Shown here one piece after another: positions 28,767 through 36,609 of a stretch of DNA of 64,000 bases (its first letter is position 1; each line of letters starts with the position of its first letter). The notes below the pieces were generated by a model that saw only the letters and a program-made list of their open reading frames with translations, was not told the origin of the DNA and ran no database searches. Made by a program: the position numbers and the translations under genes. Source of the DNA: Alcaligenes sp. SORT26 (GTDB taxonomy: Bacteria > Pseudomonadota > Gammaproteobacteria > Burkholderiales > Burkholderiaceae_B); the NCBI RefSeq assembly GCF_017377875.1, contig NZ_CP070975.1:2728001-2792000 (forward strand). The letters are read 5' to 3'.

Positions 28767-29303
28767 TCAGACAGGCAGACGACGCCCCAGCAATTGGCCA
28801 GGCCAGTCGTCTACCTGAAAAGTGGCCAGACGCTCATAGCCACACGATTCATAAAAACGCACTAAAGCACCGGTGCCGCCGCCATAGCAGTCCACACGCA
28901 ACTGCTGTACGCCCGCACGACGCGCCTGGCCTTCGGCAAAATCCAGCAAACTGCGGCCCAGGCCGCGTGCCTGTGGATCACGTGAGCTGATCAAGACACG
29001 CACATAGACCTCTGGCTCGCTTGCGGGGGGCACATAGGGCATGGCCTCACCCAGAATCAAGGCACCCTGCACACGGCCTGTCTGATCTTCTGCCACCCAG
29101 GCCCCGGGCAAAGCACACGCTTCGCTAATCCGTGCAATCTGATGCGGCTGAGTCGACCAGGCTTCTGTACCCCATTGCCCCTGATTCTCTATTTCCCCAA
29201 ACCAGGCAATGGCTTCATCAAACAGCGCGAGCACGGCCGCCACATCGTGTTGGGTAGCACGACGTATCAGCCATTGCTCCATATAGACCCCGATTCTGTT
29301 CAT
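28767..29303 (-). CDS. GNAT family N-acetyltransferase
   Basis: 178-residue acetyltransferase. ATG 29303 is chosen for the AGGAG seven bases upstream (product MNRIGVYMEQW); the frame is open for 25 more codons without support. The acetyl-CoA loop is DPQARGLGRSLLDFAE (R-G-L-G-R) preceded by the strand VYVRVLISS; C-terminal FYESCGYERL is typical. Substrate unknown. Same direction as thioredoxin. Confidence 0.82.
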   Translation of the reverse strand: MNRIGVYMEQWLIRRATQHDVAAVLALFDEAIAWFGEIENQGQWGTEAWSTQPHQIARISEACALPGAWVAEDQTGRVQGALILGEAMPYVPPASEPEVYVRVLISSRDPQARGLGRSLLDFAEGQARRAGVQQLRVDCYGGGTGALVRFYESCGYERLATFQVDDWPGQLLGRRLPV

Positions 29304-29416
29304 TGCTTTACTCCTGACTCTATTCATGACCCTGGTAATCAGACACAGCGGCGCTGTGCTGCTAAAGAGGGGTTTCAAGCACCCAAACCTGCATGGGCGG
29401 GAACGCTATCTACCGA

Positions 29417-30604
29417 TCAAGCCGGGACCAGGCGACGGCTTAGCTTCGCATCCAGCAAAGCCAGCCCCAGCGAGATCAGCGCAATGATGACGCCCACCCA
29501 GGCAACCGACGCCAGGTTGTAGCCCAGACTGATCGGGATACCGGCCAATAAAGGCGCCAGTGTCAAACCAGCCTGGAAGGCCGACGCATTGGTGGCTCCG
29601 GCCAACATAGGTGCATCGGGAGCCAATGCATAAACTCGACCCCACACCGCCGGATTCAACAGGAAACCCGCCAGCCCCAACATGAACACCATCGCCACTG
29701 TTACCCACCAGGAGGCCGCAAACAAGGCAATCACCACAGAACTGGCGATCAAGCCCATAATCCCCACCACCAAGGTGCCCAAAGGCTGGCGATCTGCCGT
29801 GCGTCCTCCAATCGTCAAACCGATAAGGGCACCCACACCAAACAAAATCAGCACAGCGGGCAACCATTCAGAGCTCAAACCACTGACATCCATCAGCAAG
29901 GCGGCGATATAGCCAAACGTGCCCATATACGCGGCCGTCGTGAACATGGTTGTGCCGTACGCCACCCACAAAGCAGGGCGCTTCATGGCACGCAGCTCCG
30001 TGGCCAGATCAGGGGTTTGTGCATCGCTGGACGTGTGCTTGGGCAAGGCCAACAACACCGCTGCGGCTGAAATCACAGTTACCACGATCACCGCCCAGAA
30101 GCCCCCACGCCAGCCGGTCAGCTCACTGATGTATGTCCCGGCCGGGCCACCAAACACCATCGCTACCGTCAGGCCACTGACCACAATGGACAAGGCCTTG
30201 GCGCGACGATCAGGAGGCGACAACTGCACCGCCGTGGCCGCTGCCACTGACCAGAAGCAGGCATACGCCACACCCATGCCAAAGCGGGCGAGCAAAATCG
30301 ACCAATAGCCCTGTGCCAGCAAACTGACCACGGTAGCCACGATAAAAGCCACCTGACTGAGAAACAAGGCACTACGGCTAGGCCAGCGCAAAGCCAGAAT
30401 CGCAAAGGGTGGCCCACCAATCAGCGCACCCACCGCAAAGGCGGAAATCAGGGTGCCTGCGGTGGGCAGGGAGATGCGCAGATCCTCTGCAATCATGGGC
30501 AAGATACCGCCCATCAAAAACTCTGCACTGCCCATGGCAAACAGACTCAGGGCCAGCAGATAAACCGCAGACGGAATGGTCCCGGTGGTTTTAAGACTAC
30601 TCAT
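29417..30604 (-). CDS. MFS transporter, DHA1 family (Cmx/YdhP-like)
   Basis: 395-residue, 12-helix permease of the AraJ/YdhP/Cmx group of drug exporters. The N-terminus ALSLFAMGSAEFLMGGILP is characteristic; GGPPFAILALRWPSR is a variant of motif A, and GFWAVIVV/GGPAG lie at motif C. It follows the DUF2938 gene by 28 bases and probably shares the MerR-controlled promoter at 31164-31194. Substrate not shown by sequence; phenicols or nucleosides are family precedents. Confidence 0.85.
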   Translation of the reverse strand: MSSLKTTGTIPSAVYLLALSLFAMGSAEFLMGGILPMIAEDLRISLPTAGTLISAFAVGALIGGPPFAILALRWPSRSALFLSQVAFIVATVVSLLAQGYWSILLARFGMGVAYACFWSVAAATAVQLSPPDRRAKALSIVVSGLTVAMVFGGPAGTYISELTGWRGGFWAVIVVTVISAAAVLLALPKHTSSDAQTPDLATELRAMKRPALWVAYGTTMFTTAAYMGTFGYIAALLMDVSGLSSEWLPAVLILFGVGALIGLTIGGRTADRQPLGTLVVGIMGLIASSVVIALFAASWWVTVAMVFMLGLAGFLLNPAVWGRVYALAPDAPMLAGATNASAFQAGLTLAPLLAGIPISLGYNLASVAWVGVIIALISLGLALLDAKLSRRLVPA

Positions 30605-30632
30605 GACAGGTGTCCCAGCAAATTACATCGCC

Positions 30633-31124
30633 CTAAGCCACTTGCTGGAGCAGCAAAGCGCTAAGGTACATACCCAAACCAAAAATGGCGTGCGTCATCA
30701 AACTGCGCAAACGGTTCGTCCAGGGCGCAGGAGTGCGCGAAGCAGCAACACCTGCACCCATCGCGGGCTGCATCACAAAAAAGGGCATCACCACCGTGAC
30801 TGTGCCCACAAGGACAGCAGGCAGCCAACGGGGATCTTGCAGCCACGCTGTTCCGTACACCGCGATCAGCAAAAAGGCGAAAGCGATACCCACGGCGTAG
30901 TGAATAACCCAGCCCAGCGGAGATTCACCCGCAATCGGCGCCGCCTTGCCGATATTGCTGTGCGCAACCTGACCACGCAGCAAGTGCCCCGCCCAACGGC
31001 CCACCATGGCGTAGTTCAGCGTGGCAACACCCATCGCCTTTTGAATCAGGCCCCAGATATCCATAAAAATGGTTGCCCCGACCCCGATCAGAATCACGTG
31101 TACCCACTCATTCATCGATAACAT
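30633..31124 (-). CDS. DUF2938 membrane protein
   Basis: 163-residue integral membrane protein with four hydrophobic helices, of the DUF2938 family (recognised by MNEW-VHVILIGVGATIFMD and VGRWAGHLLRGQVAH). No function is established for the family. ATG 31124 has AAGGA upstream; an ATG three codons in is possible. First gene of a leftward pair with the MFS exporter and divergent from a MerR gene, so it may be an accessory component of that efflux unit. Confidence 0.8.
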   Translation of the reverse strand: MLSMNEWVHVILIGVGATIFMDIWGLIQKAMGVATLNYAMVGRWAGHLLRGQVAHSNIGKAAPIAGESPLGWVIHYAVGIAFAFLLIAVYGTAWLQDPRWLPAVLVGTVTVVMPFFVMQPAMGAGVAASRTPAPWTNRLRSLMTHAIFGLGMYLSALLLQQVA

Positions 31125-31163
31125 TGGTAATCCTTTTCGTTGATAAGAACATCGTTTTGAGTA

Positions 31164-31194
31164 ATCATAGAAGTTGAAGTCAACTTCAAGTCAA
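31164..31194 (-). promoter_or_regulatory. MerR-type promoter/operator of the DUF2938-MFS unit
   Basis: On the minus strand TTGACT (-35, complement of 31189-31194) and TATGAT (-10, complement of 31164-31169) are separated by 19 bases, the overlong spacer typical of MerR-activated promoters. The spacer contains the inverted repeat GAAGTTGA-AG-TCAACTTC (31170-31187). The MerR gene begins 11 bases to the right and reads the other way. Confidence 0.88.
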
Positions 31195-31204
31195 TAGGTG
31201 CAAG

Positions 31205-31648
31205 ATGGATATTTCAGAAGTCGCCAAACAGACTGGCTTGCCCTCCTCCACCGTGCGTTATTACGAAAAAGAAGGCTTGATCCGCGCGGTCAGCACCCCC
31301 GGCGAGCGGCGACGTTTCACCCCGCAAGTGCTGGATCAACTGGCCCTGATTGCATTAGGTCAGGCGGGCGGACTGTCGCTGGAAGAAATACGCGCCATGC
31401 TGCCTCCCGACGGAGCCCCACAGGTAGACAGGCAATTGCTGCTGTCCAAGGCCGATCAAATTGACGCCACCATCAAACGCCTGATTGCCATGAGCGAAGG
31501 CCTGCGTCACGCGGCCCACTGCCCGGCCACCAACCACACGCAATGCCCACAATTCCAACGCTTGTTGAAGGTGGCGGCCATCCGCGTCAAAAAGAACAAG
31601 ACAAGTGGTTCCAGCGACACAATGGCGCGCATCGCCAAAGCGATGTAA
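31205..31648 (+). CDS. MerR family transcriptional regulator
   Basis: 147-residue activator. The N-terminal winged helix-turn-helix is clear (ISEVAKQTGLPSSTVRYYEK, EGLI, then RRRFTPQVLDQLALIALGQA), followed by a dimerisation helix and a C-terminus with Cys in HCPATNHTQCPQF (Cys at about 101 and 109). These Cys might sense a ligand or redox state but do not match the SoxR iron-sulphur pattern closely. It is divergent from DUF2938-MFS and overlooks an exact 19-bp-spacer promoter. Confidence 0.87.
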   Translation: MDISEVAKQTGLPSSTVRYYEKEGLIRAVSTPGERRRFTPQVLDQLALIALGQAGGLSLEEIRAMLPPDGAPQVDRQLLLSKADQIDATIKRLIAMSEGLRHAAHCPATNHTQCPQFQRLLKVAAIRVKKNKTSGSSDTMARIAKAM

Positions 31649-31832
31649 ATGCAAAAAACCAACACCTGTCACCACACAGGTGCTTGGAGACCTTGGACAA
31701 CATCGCTCTATAATGGGCCTTTGTCGCGCTACTTTCTTGCTGCACGCCAACATCGAGCAGCCTCGTGCCAGCCAAAGCGCCAAGCACTAGTGTCGACAAA
31801 ACTTCAACGTATTTATGTGAGGAGCCGTCTTC

Positions 31833-31862
31833 ATGACGAGCACTGAATCAGCAACTGAGTAG
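31833..31862 (+). CDS. Leader peptide of the FloR-like exporter
   Basis: Nine-codon open frame (MTSTESATE) with a strong GGAG eight bases before its ATG. Its stop codon is followed immediately by an 11-bp stem-loop and, about 100 bases later, by the exporter start. Phenicol-resistance genes of the cmlA and cat types are known to be induced by ribosome stalling on a short leader ORF that opens a downstream hairpin. The layout here fits that scheme. A TATAAT hexamer at 31709-31714 may be the promoter -10. Confidence 0.65.
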   Translation: MTSTESATE

Positions 31863-31891
31863 GCCGCAACAAGCATTTTTCTTGTTGCGGC
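31863..31891 (+). promoter_or_regulatory. Attenuator-like hairpin after the leader peptide
   Basis: GCCGCAACAAG (31863-31873) pairs perfectly with CTTGTTGCGGC (31881-31891) around CATTTTT. It begins at the base after the leader stop codon. No U-run follows, so translational rather than transcriptional attenuation is more likely, although I could not show direct masking of the exporter's ribosome site. Confidence 0.6.
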
Positions 31892-31964
31892 GTTCTGTAC
31901 TTCCAATCCCGCTGATTGCTAACAAACAGACGCCGCCCGATCTCTTTTTCGAGTGGTAATTGTT

Positions 31965-33164
31965 ATGTCTTCCTCACGCTCTTCCTGGGCTTATACGCTG
32001 CCAGCCGCCTTGCTGCTGATGGCGCCGTTCGACATCCTCGCCTCCTTGGGGATGGATATTTATCTGCCTGTCGTGCCAGCCATGCCAGGCCTGCTGGGTA
32101 CGACTCCGGCCATCATCCAGCTCACCCTTAGCCTGTACATGCTGGTCTTGGGTGCTGGGCAACTGATCTTTGGCCCTCTGTCTGATCGCATTGGCAGACG
32201 CCCTGTTTTACTAGGGGGTGCCACGCTGTTTGTGCTGGCCTCCGCAGCCGCCGCCCTGTCCAGTTCTGCCTGGGTGTTCGTGGGATTCCGCCTTCTGCAA
32301 GCACTGGGGGCATCGGCCACCATCGTGGCCTTGTTTGCCACCGTACGTGATGTCTATGCTGATCGCCCCGAAGGCGTGGTGATCTACAGCATCTTCAGTT
32401 CCATCCTGGCCTTTGTCCCGGCGTTGGGGCCTATTGCTGGCGCCTTGATTGCACAGCTAGGCGGATGGCAAGCCATCTTCCTGACTCTGGCAGGCTTGGG
32501 TTTGCTGGCCTGGTTCCAGGCGCTCTTCCGATGGCATGAAACCTTGCCTGCCAAAACGGCTCACTCCCCACAGTCCGCACTGGCGGTATTCAAAAGCCGT
32601 GCATTCTGGGTCTATACCCTGGGTTTTTCCACCGGGATGGGGACATTTTTTGTCTACTTCTCCACCGCGCCCCGTGTCCTGATCGGGCAGGCAGGCTATT
32701 CAGAAATGCGCTTCAGCCTGGCCTTTGCCAGCGTCGCCTTGGTGATGATTGCGACCACTCGCCTGTCCAAAACCTTTGTGGCTCGCTGGGGGATTGCGGG
32801 GAGCCTGGCACGAGGCATGGCTGTCATCGCCCTTGCCGCCCTGTTGCTGGCAGCAGGCCAGCTCTGGTTTGAGCCGTCCTTTGCCAGCTTTATCGTACCC
32901 ATGTGGCTGGCTGCCATCGGCATTGTGATGACGGTATCCGTTACCGCCAACGGCGCCCTGGCCGAGTTCAATGATGTCGCCGGTTCAGCGGTTGCTATCT
33001 ACTTCTGCGTGGAAAGCCTGATCGTCAGCGTGGTCGGCACCTTAGCGGTCACCTTGCTTGACGGTGATACCGCCTGGCCTCTGGTGGTTTTTGCTCTGTT
33101 CATGAGCAGTGTGGTCTTGATTGGTTTGAGGACGCTGAGAGCGACAAACGAAGACAAGGGATAG
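31965..33164 (+). CDS. floR: FloR/CmlA-type phenicol exporter (MFS, Bcr/CflA subfamily)
   Basis: 399-residue, 12-helix drug exporter. The N-terminus MSSSRSSWAYTLPAALLLM followed by APFDILASLGMDIYLPVVP closely matches FloR as I remember it, and GPLSDRIGRRPVLL is motif A. FATVRDVYADRPEGVVIY and FSTAPRVLIGQAGYSE are also FloR-like. ATG 31965 is preferred over GTG 31953 because it gives the FloR N-terminus. It expels chloramphenicol and florfenicol in known members. It has its own leader peptide and hairpin and ends at a terminator. No mobile-element sequence flanks it, so it may be a resident chromosomal version. Confidence 0.85.
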   Translation: MSSSRSSWAYTLPAALLLMAPFDILASLGMDIYLPVVPAMPGLLGTTPAIIQLTLSLYMLVLGAGQLIFGPLSDRIGRRPVLLGGATLFVLASAAAALSSSAWVFVGFRLLQALGASATIVALFATVRDVYADRPEGVVIYSIFSSILAFVPALGPIAGALIAQLGGWQAIFLTLAGLGLLAWFQALFRWHETLPAKTAHSPQSALAVFKSRAFWVYTLGFSTGMGTFFVYFSTAPRVLIGQAGYSEMRFSLAFASVALVMIATTRLSKTFVARWGIAGSLARGMAVIALAALLLAAGQLWFEPSFASFIVPMWLAAIGIVMTVSVTANGALAEFNDVAGSAVAIYFCVESLIVSVVGTLAVTLLDGDTAWPLVVFALFMSSVVLIGLRTLRATNEDKG

Positions 33165-33177
33165 CCATCAAGAAACA

Positions 33178-33204
33178 GGGAAGGTTTTCTATAAACCTTC
33201 CCTT
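33178..33204 (+). terminator. Terminator of the FloR-like gene
   Basis: Perfect 10-bp stem GGGAAGGTTT / AAACCTTCCC (33178-33187, 33193-33202) with a 5-base loop, 14 bases after the stop codon. Only two T follow, so efficiency may be moderate. Confidence 0.6.
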
Positions 33205-33344
33205 CACTGGCCTCACCTATCAACACTGATTGCACATAATTTCATGTGCGAACTACGGTGGACCGCAGAACAGGCAAGAGTTCATATGTCCGTAATACCA
33301 GTCCCAAGAGCACTAAAGGGCGGTTATTACGAACATTGAATCAG

Positions 33345-33821
33345 CTAGCTCAAACTCAAGTCATACGTCACCCACGCCGTTGCCTGGGCCATGCCGTCGT
33401 AGAGATGCCGCGCCTGAGCATTATCAGCCGCCGTAATCCAGCGCAGAAAAGGCCAACCCTGCGCTTGGCCGACCAAAGCCACAGCTTGAATCAAACTGCG
33501 GCCCAGCCCGCCGCCACGTTGCTCAGGAGACACAAACAGATCATCCAGAAAACCGGCGTCCTTGCCCAGCAAAGGCTCTGGAAAAGGACGGTAGTGCGCC
33601 AGACCGAACAGCTTTCCATTCACCGTCGCGACTTTGCCTTGCAGGGGATGCTGCGCGTCCATCAGCCAGGACCAGGTATGGCCCAGGATCTCCTCATTCA
33701 TAGGCTCTCTGTAAAACTCGGCATACTGCCGATAAAGAAACTCCCATTCGCCCCGATCCTGAGGCTGCAGATCCCGGATTTCGATACTATCGGCGACTGA
33801 CTTCTCCGCATGGCTATTCAC
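33345..33821 (-). CDS. GNAT family N-acetyltransferase
   Basis: 158-residue acetyltransferase. Residues 85-110 (FLDDLFVSPEQRGGGLGRSL) hold the core strand and acetyl-CoA loop R-G-G-G-L-G-R; NAQARHLYDGM is the usual helix after it. IEIRDLQPQDRGEWEFLYR at the start is typical of the group. Substrate unknown. It lies between the FloR-like gene (convergent) and the luciferase-like gene (same strand, 18-base gap), so it may share that transcript. Confidence 0.82.
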   Translation of the reverse strand: MNSHAEKSVADSIEIRDLQPQDRGEWEFLYRQYAEFYREPMNEEILGHTWSWLMDAQHPLQGKVATVNGKLFGLAHYRPFPEPLLGKDAGFLDDLFVSPEQRGGGLGRSLIQAVALVGQAQGWPFLRWITAADNAQARHLYDGMAQATAWVTYDLSLS

Positions 33822-33839
33822 GCTTGTGTTCTCCTGTCA

Positions 33840-34871
33840 CTACCACGCTGTTGCAAGGGCGGGCGGCTCCTGATGTGAGGCAAAATGCGGCAGCACATAT
33901 TCAGCCAGCTCCTGGATAATTTCCGCCGCAGGCCGCTCCGCAAACTGGATACCTAGCGCCGCGTGATTCACTCCCGCTGCCTGCCATTGTTCCAGCAAAG
34001 TAATCAGGCCCTTGCGCCCGGTACGCAGTGTAAAACCTCCGCGCAACGGTGTGCGCGGATAATCGGGGTCCTCCACCAAATCCAGCCACTCGTTAGTCAT
34101 ATGCGGGCGAAAACCACCATCCGGAATCCGAGAGCGCCAAGCCTGGATTTTCGCGGCCAGTCGTTGTGGGCCCAGCGGCGTATGGGTGGCCTCCGGGTAG
34201 GTCAGCCAGCCATCAGCCTGTTCCGCAATCCATTGGGGCGATTGCCCCGAAGAGCTGGTGACAATCAAGGGAATAGAGCCATGCACCGGCTTGGGCAGTA
34301 GCTCTGCCGTATCAAAACGGCCTAGCGGAGAATCGATATTCAATTGACCAGACTGCATTAACTGACGGAAATAGCTGACGGCCTGGGCAAAGCGCTCCCC
34401 CCTTTGGGCTCGCTCCACCCCATAGGCGGGAAACTCTACCGGTCTGTCACCGGACGCAATGCCCAACACCAGGCGACCGCCTGACAACTGATCAATGGTG
34501 AAGGCCGATTTCGCCAGATCAATGGGATGGCGCAAAGAGAAAATTGTGCTGCCCGTTGCCAGAGCCACACGCTTGGTTCGAGCCGCCAGAAAAGCCAGAT
34601 AGCTAAAGGGGTCGAAAACCTGCCCCGCATCGCCAAAGCTGGGGTCGTACAAAGGCACATCACGTACCCAGACCGCTGCAAAGTCATGGCGGTCTATGGC
34701 CTCTACCAGCTCGGACTGCCCGGCCAGCACGCTCATATCGCCCTGATAAAAGCGCAGCGGTAAAAAGATACCCACCGTCAGACGGTTGGGCGCAAACATG
34801 CGGCGATAGCCTGGGTGATCGGCAAAAGCGGGGAAGGACGCACCTTGAATGGGGGATGTTGGAATCGTCAT
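33840..34871 (-). CDS. LLM class flavin-dependent oxidoreductase
   Basis: Bacterial luciferase-like TIM-barrel monooxygenase, 343 residues from ATG 34871, which has AAGGAG seven bases upstream. Family stretches: RLTVGIFLPL, TGSTIFSLRHPIDLAKSAFT, LDQLSGGRLVLGIASGDRP and WLTYPEA. These enzymes use FMNH2 from a reductase to oxidise varied small molecules; the substrate is not evident. It starts 10 bases after the glutathione transferase stop, so the two form an operon. Confidence 0.87.
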   Translation of the reverse strand: MTIPTSPIQGASFPAFADHPGYRRMFAPNRLTVGIFLPLRFYQGDMSVLAGQSELVEAIDRHDFAAVWVRDVPLYDPSFGDAGQVFDPFSYLAFLAARTKRVALATGSTIFSLRHPIDLAKSAFTIDQLSGGRLVLGIASGDRPVEFPAYGVERAQRGERFAQAVSYFRQLMQSGQLNIDSPLGRFDTAELLPKPVHGSIPLIVTSSSGQSPQWIAEQADGWLTYPEATHTPLGPQRLAAKIQAWRSRIPDGGFRPHMTNEWLDLVEDPDYPRTPLRGGFTLRTGRKGLITLLEQWQAAGVNHAALGIQFAERPAAEIIQELAEYVLPHFASHQEPPALATAW

Positions 34872-34881
34872 GGTGTGCTCC

Positions 34882-35505
34882 TTAAGCGCCAGTAGCCGGT
34901 TCGGGCAAGGTGATGCCTTTACGAACGGCGGGACGTTGCGCCACACGCTCATGCCAATCGCTCATGTGTCGGTATTGGCTGAAATCAAAGTCGATGATTC
35001 GCGCAATATGTGTCCAGCCAAAGTGAGCAATATCGGCAATGGAAAAATCCTGCCCCGCCAGATAAGGTCGCGTCGCCAAGTGCGTATCCAGCACGGTAAA
35101 CACGTCATCCACCAGGCCGCGATAATGCTCAATTGCAGGCGGAATCTTGTCTTGGGCAAACAGCTCGAAATGCACACGCTGACCTAAAATCGGCCCCACG
35201 CTGGACGAATGAAATTGCAGCCACTTGATGGTTTCCCAGCGCTGCGCAGGCTCTTTTGAGAGCAATTGACCTGTTTTTTCTGCCAGATACAGCAAGATAG
35301 CAGCGGACTCAAACAGGACAATACCCGCTTCATCATCCTTGATCACAGGGATACGGCCATGCGGATTCAGGGCCAGAAACTCCGGCTGTTTATGCTCCTT
35401 GGCTTCGATACGAACATGGTGCAGACGATACGGCAGCGCCATCTCCTCCAGGGCGATGGTCGCCTTGAAGCCGTTAGGCGAACTGTCGGTGTACAGGTCA
35501 ATCAT
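34882..35505 (-). CDS. Glutathione S-transferase family protein
   Basis: 207-residue two-domain GST. The N-terminal thioredoxin-like domain (about 1-80) has IDLYTDSSPNGFKATIALEE and the glutathione-binding NPHGRIPVIKD..LFESAAILLYLAE; the C-terminal helical domain has PYLAGQDFSIADIAHFGW. This is the YghU/YfcG-like layout. ATG 35505 follows GGGAG by eight bases. First gene of a GST-LLM operon, divergent from a LysR gene. Confidence 0.9.
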   Translation of the reverse strand: MIDLYTDSSPNGFKATIALEEMALPYRLHHVRIEAKEHKQPEFLALNPHGRIPVIKDDEAGIVLFESAAILLYLAEKTGQLLSKEPAQRWETIKWLQFHSSSVGPILGQRVHFELFAQDKIPPAIEHYRGLVDDVFTVLDTHLATRPYLAGQDFSIADIAHFGWTHIARIIDFDFSQYRHMSDWHERVAQRPAVRKGITLPEPATGA

Positions 35506-35615
35506 GGTGTGGCTCCCAAACTTGAAATTCACTCTTCTTTTGGATATAGATAAGCTAAACTTCAAAACTAGTCATAAACCTATTTTCCTGCCTCTACTTG
35601 GCGAAGAAAAACGAT

Positions 35616-35636
35616 TAAATCTGTCTTATAGATTTA
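35616..35636. promoter_or_regulatory. Candidate LysR operator between the GST and LysR genes
   Basis: TAAATCT (35616-35622) and AGATTTA (35630-35636) form a perfect inverted repeat with a 7-base spacer and lie 14 bases before the LysR ATG. This is the T-N-A dyad geometry of LysR sites and suggests autorepression and control of the GST-LLM operon. Confidence 0.55.
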
Positions 35637-35649
35637 GAAAAACTAAATC

Positions 35650-36534
35650 ATGAACCCTATCTTCCCTTTGCTGGCCCTGCGTGCGTTTACCGAGGTCGGG
35701 CGACACGGCAGCATCAAGCTTGCCGCCCAGGCACTGGGCGTCACCTCCGGCGCTGTCAGCCAGCAGATTCGGCAATTGGAAGATCGTTTGGGGGTGACGC
35801 TGTTTATACGCAGTCATCACAAAATGAGCCTGAGCGAAGCCGGTGCACAGGTCTATCCAGAGCTGCTAAGCGCCTTCGATCAGATCGAAAATGCCCTGCA
35901 TACCCTGGATGCCACCAAGCAGCGCAAAGCGCTGACGATTAGCACCGTGCCCTCCTTTGCCGCTTCCTGGCTGATTCCTAGACTGGCCGACTTCAAGGAC
36001 CGGCACCCCGATATTGAAATCCGCGTGGAAGCATCCCCGACACTGGTGGACCTGCGCCGCGACAAGGTAGATATCGCCATTCGTCACGGCTTGGGGGTGT
36101 ATCCGGGTTTGCAGGCCGAGCCCTTAATGGCACCTGTCTTGCTGCCCGTTGCCAGCCCCGGTCTGTTGGCGGGCAAGCCCGCTATTCAGGAGCCAGCGGA
36201 TTGTCTGGAATGGCCGCTACTGCAAGATGCAGATCGGGCGGATTGGTCGCTCTGGTTGTCTGCTCATGAAGTGGCGGACGACGCACGCGCTGATCGAGGT
36301 ACGGCATTCGAGGACGACTATTTGCTGATTCGTGGCGCAATTGCTGGCCTGGGGCTGGCTTTGATACCGCAGGAATATGCACAGGATGAAATCGCGGCAG
36401 GACGCCTGGTACAAGTGCTGGACAAGCCCTGGCCTGCCCGCTTTGCGTACTATCTGGTGAGCTTGCCGGATACACGGCAAAGAACAGAGGTTCGTGCCTT
36501 CGCTGATTGGATCAGCGAACAAGCGCAGCTCTAG
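35650..36534 (+). CDS. LysR family transcriptional regulator (GcvA-like)
   Basis: 294 residues. The helix-turn-helix (about 5-62) reads LLALRAFTEVGRHGSIKLAA, QALGVTSGAVSQQIRQLEDR, typical of the GcvA/AmpR subgroup; the effector domain follows (TVPSFAASWLIPRLADFKDR, HPDIEIRV). Divergent from GST-LLM with a dyad in between. It ends 28 bases before the terminator of the opposite reductase gene. Confidence 0.9.
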   Translation: MNPIFPLLALRAFTEVGRHGSIKLAAQALGVTSGAVSQQIRQLEDRLGVTLFIRSHHKMSLSEAGAQVYPELLSAFDQIENALHTLDATKQRKALTISTVPSFAASWLIPRLADFKDRHPDIEIRVEASPTLVDLRRDKVDIAIRHGLGVYPGLQAEPLMAPVLLPVASPGLLAGKPAIQEPADCLEWPLLQDADRADWSLWLSAHEVADDARADRGTAFEDDYLLIRGAIAGLGLALIPQEYAQDEIAAGRLVQVLDKPWPARFAYYLVSLPDTRQRTEVRAFADWISEQAQL

Positions 36535-36555
36535 CAAGGTCAGGCAAAAAACCAT

Positions 36556-36584
36556 AAAAAAAGCCCCGTCCCAAAGGACGGGGC
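36556..36584 (-). terminator. Intrinsic terminator of the Rieske oxygenase/reductase operon
   Basis: Perfect 9-bp stem GCCCCGTCC / GGACGGGGC (36563-36571, 36576-36584) with a CAAA loop, followed on the minus strand by seven U (36556-36562). It lies 25 bases after the reductase stop. Confidence 0.9.
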
Positions 36585-36609
36585 AAACCTCAACAAGCAA
36601 GTAAATCGT

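Noticed and set aside
31649-31832. MerR-floR as one transcript
   Set aside because: A 180-base gap with its own TATAAT hexamer and a dedicated leader peptide argues for an independent promoter for the exporter.
33283-33337. Imperfect inverted repeat (CCGTAATACC against GGTTATTACG) between the FloR-like and GNAT genes
   Set aside because: One bulge and no U-run; too weak to call a terminator or operator.
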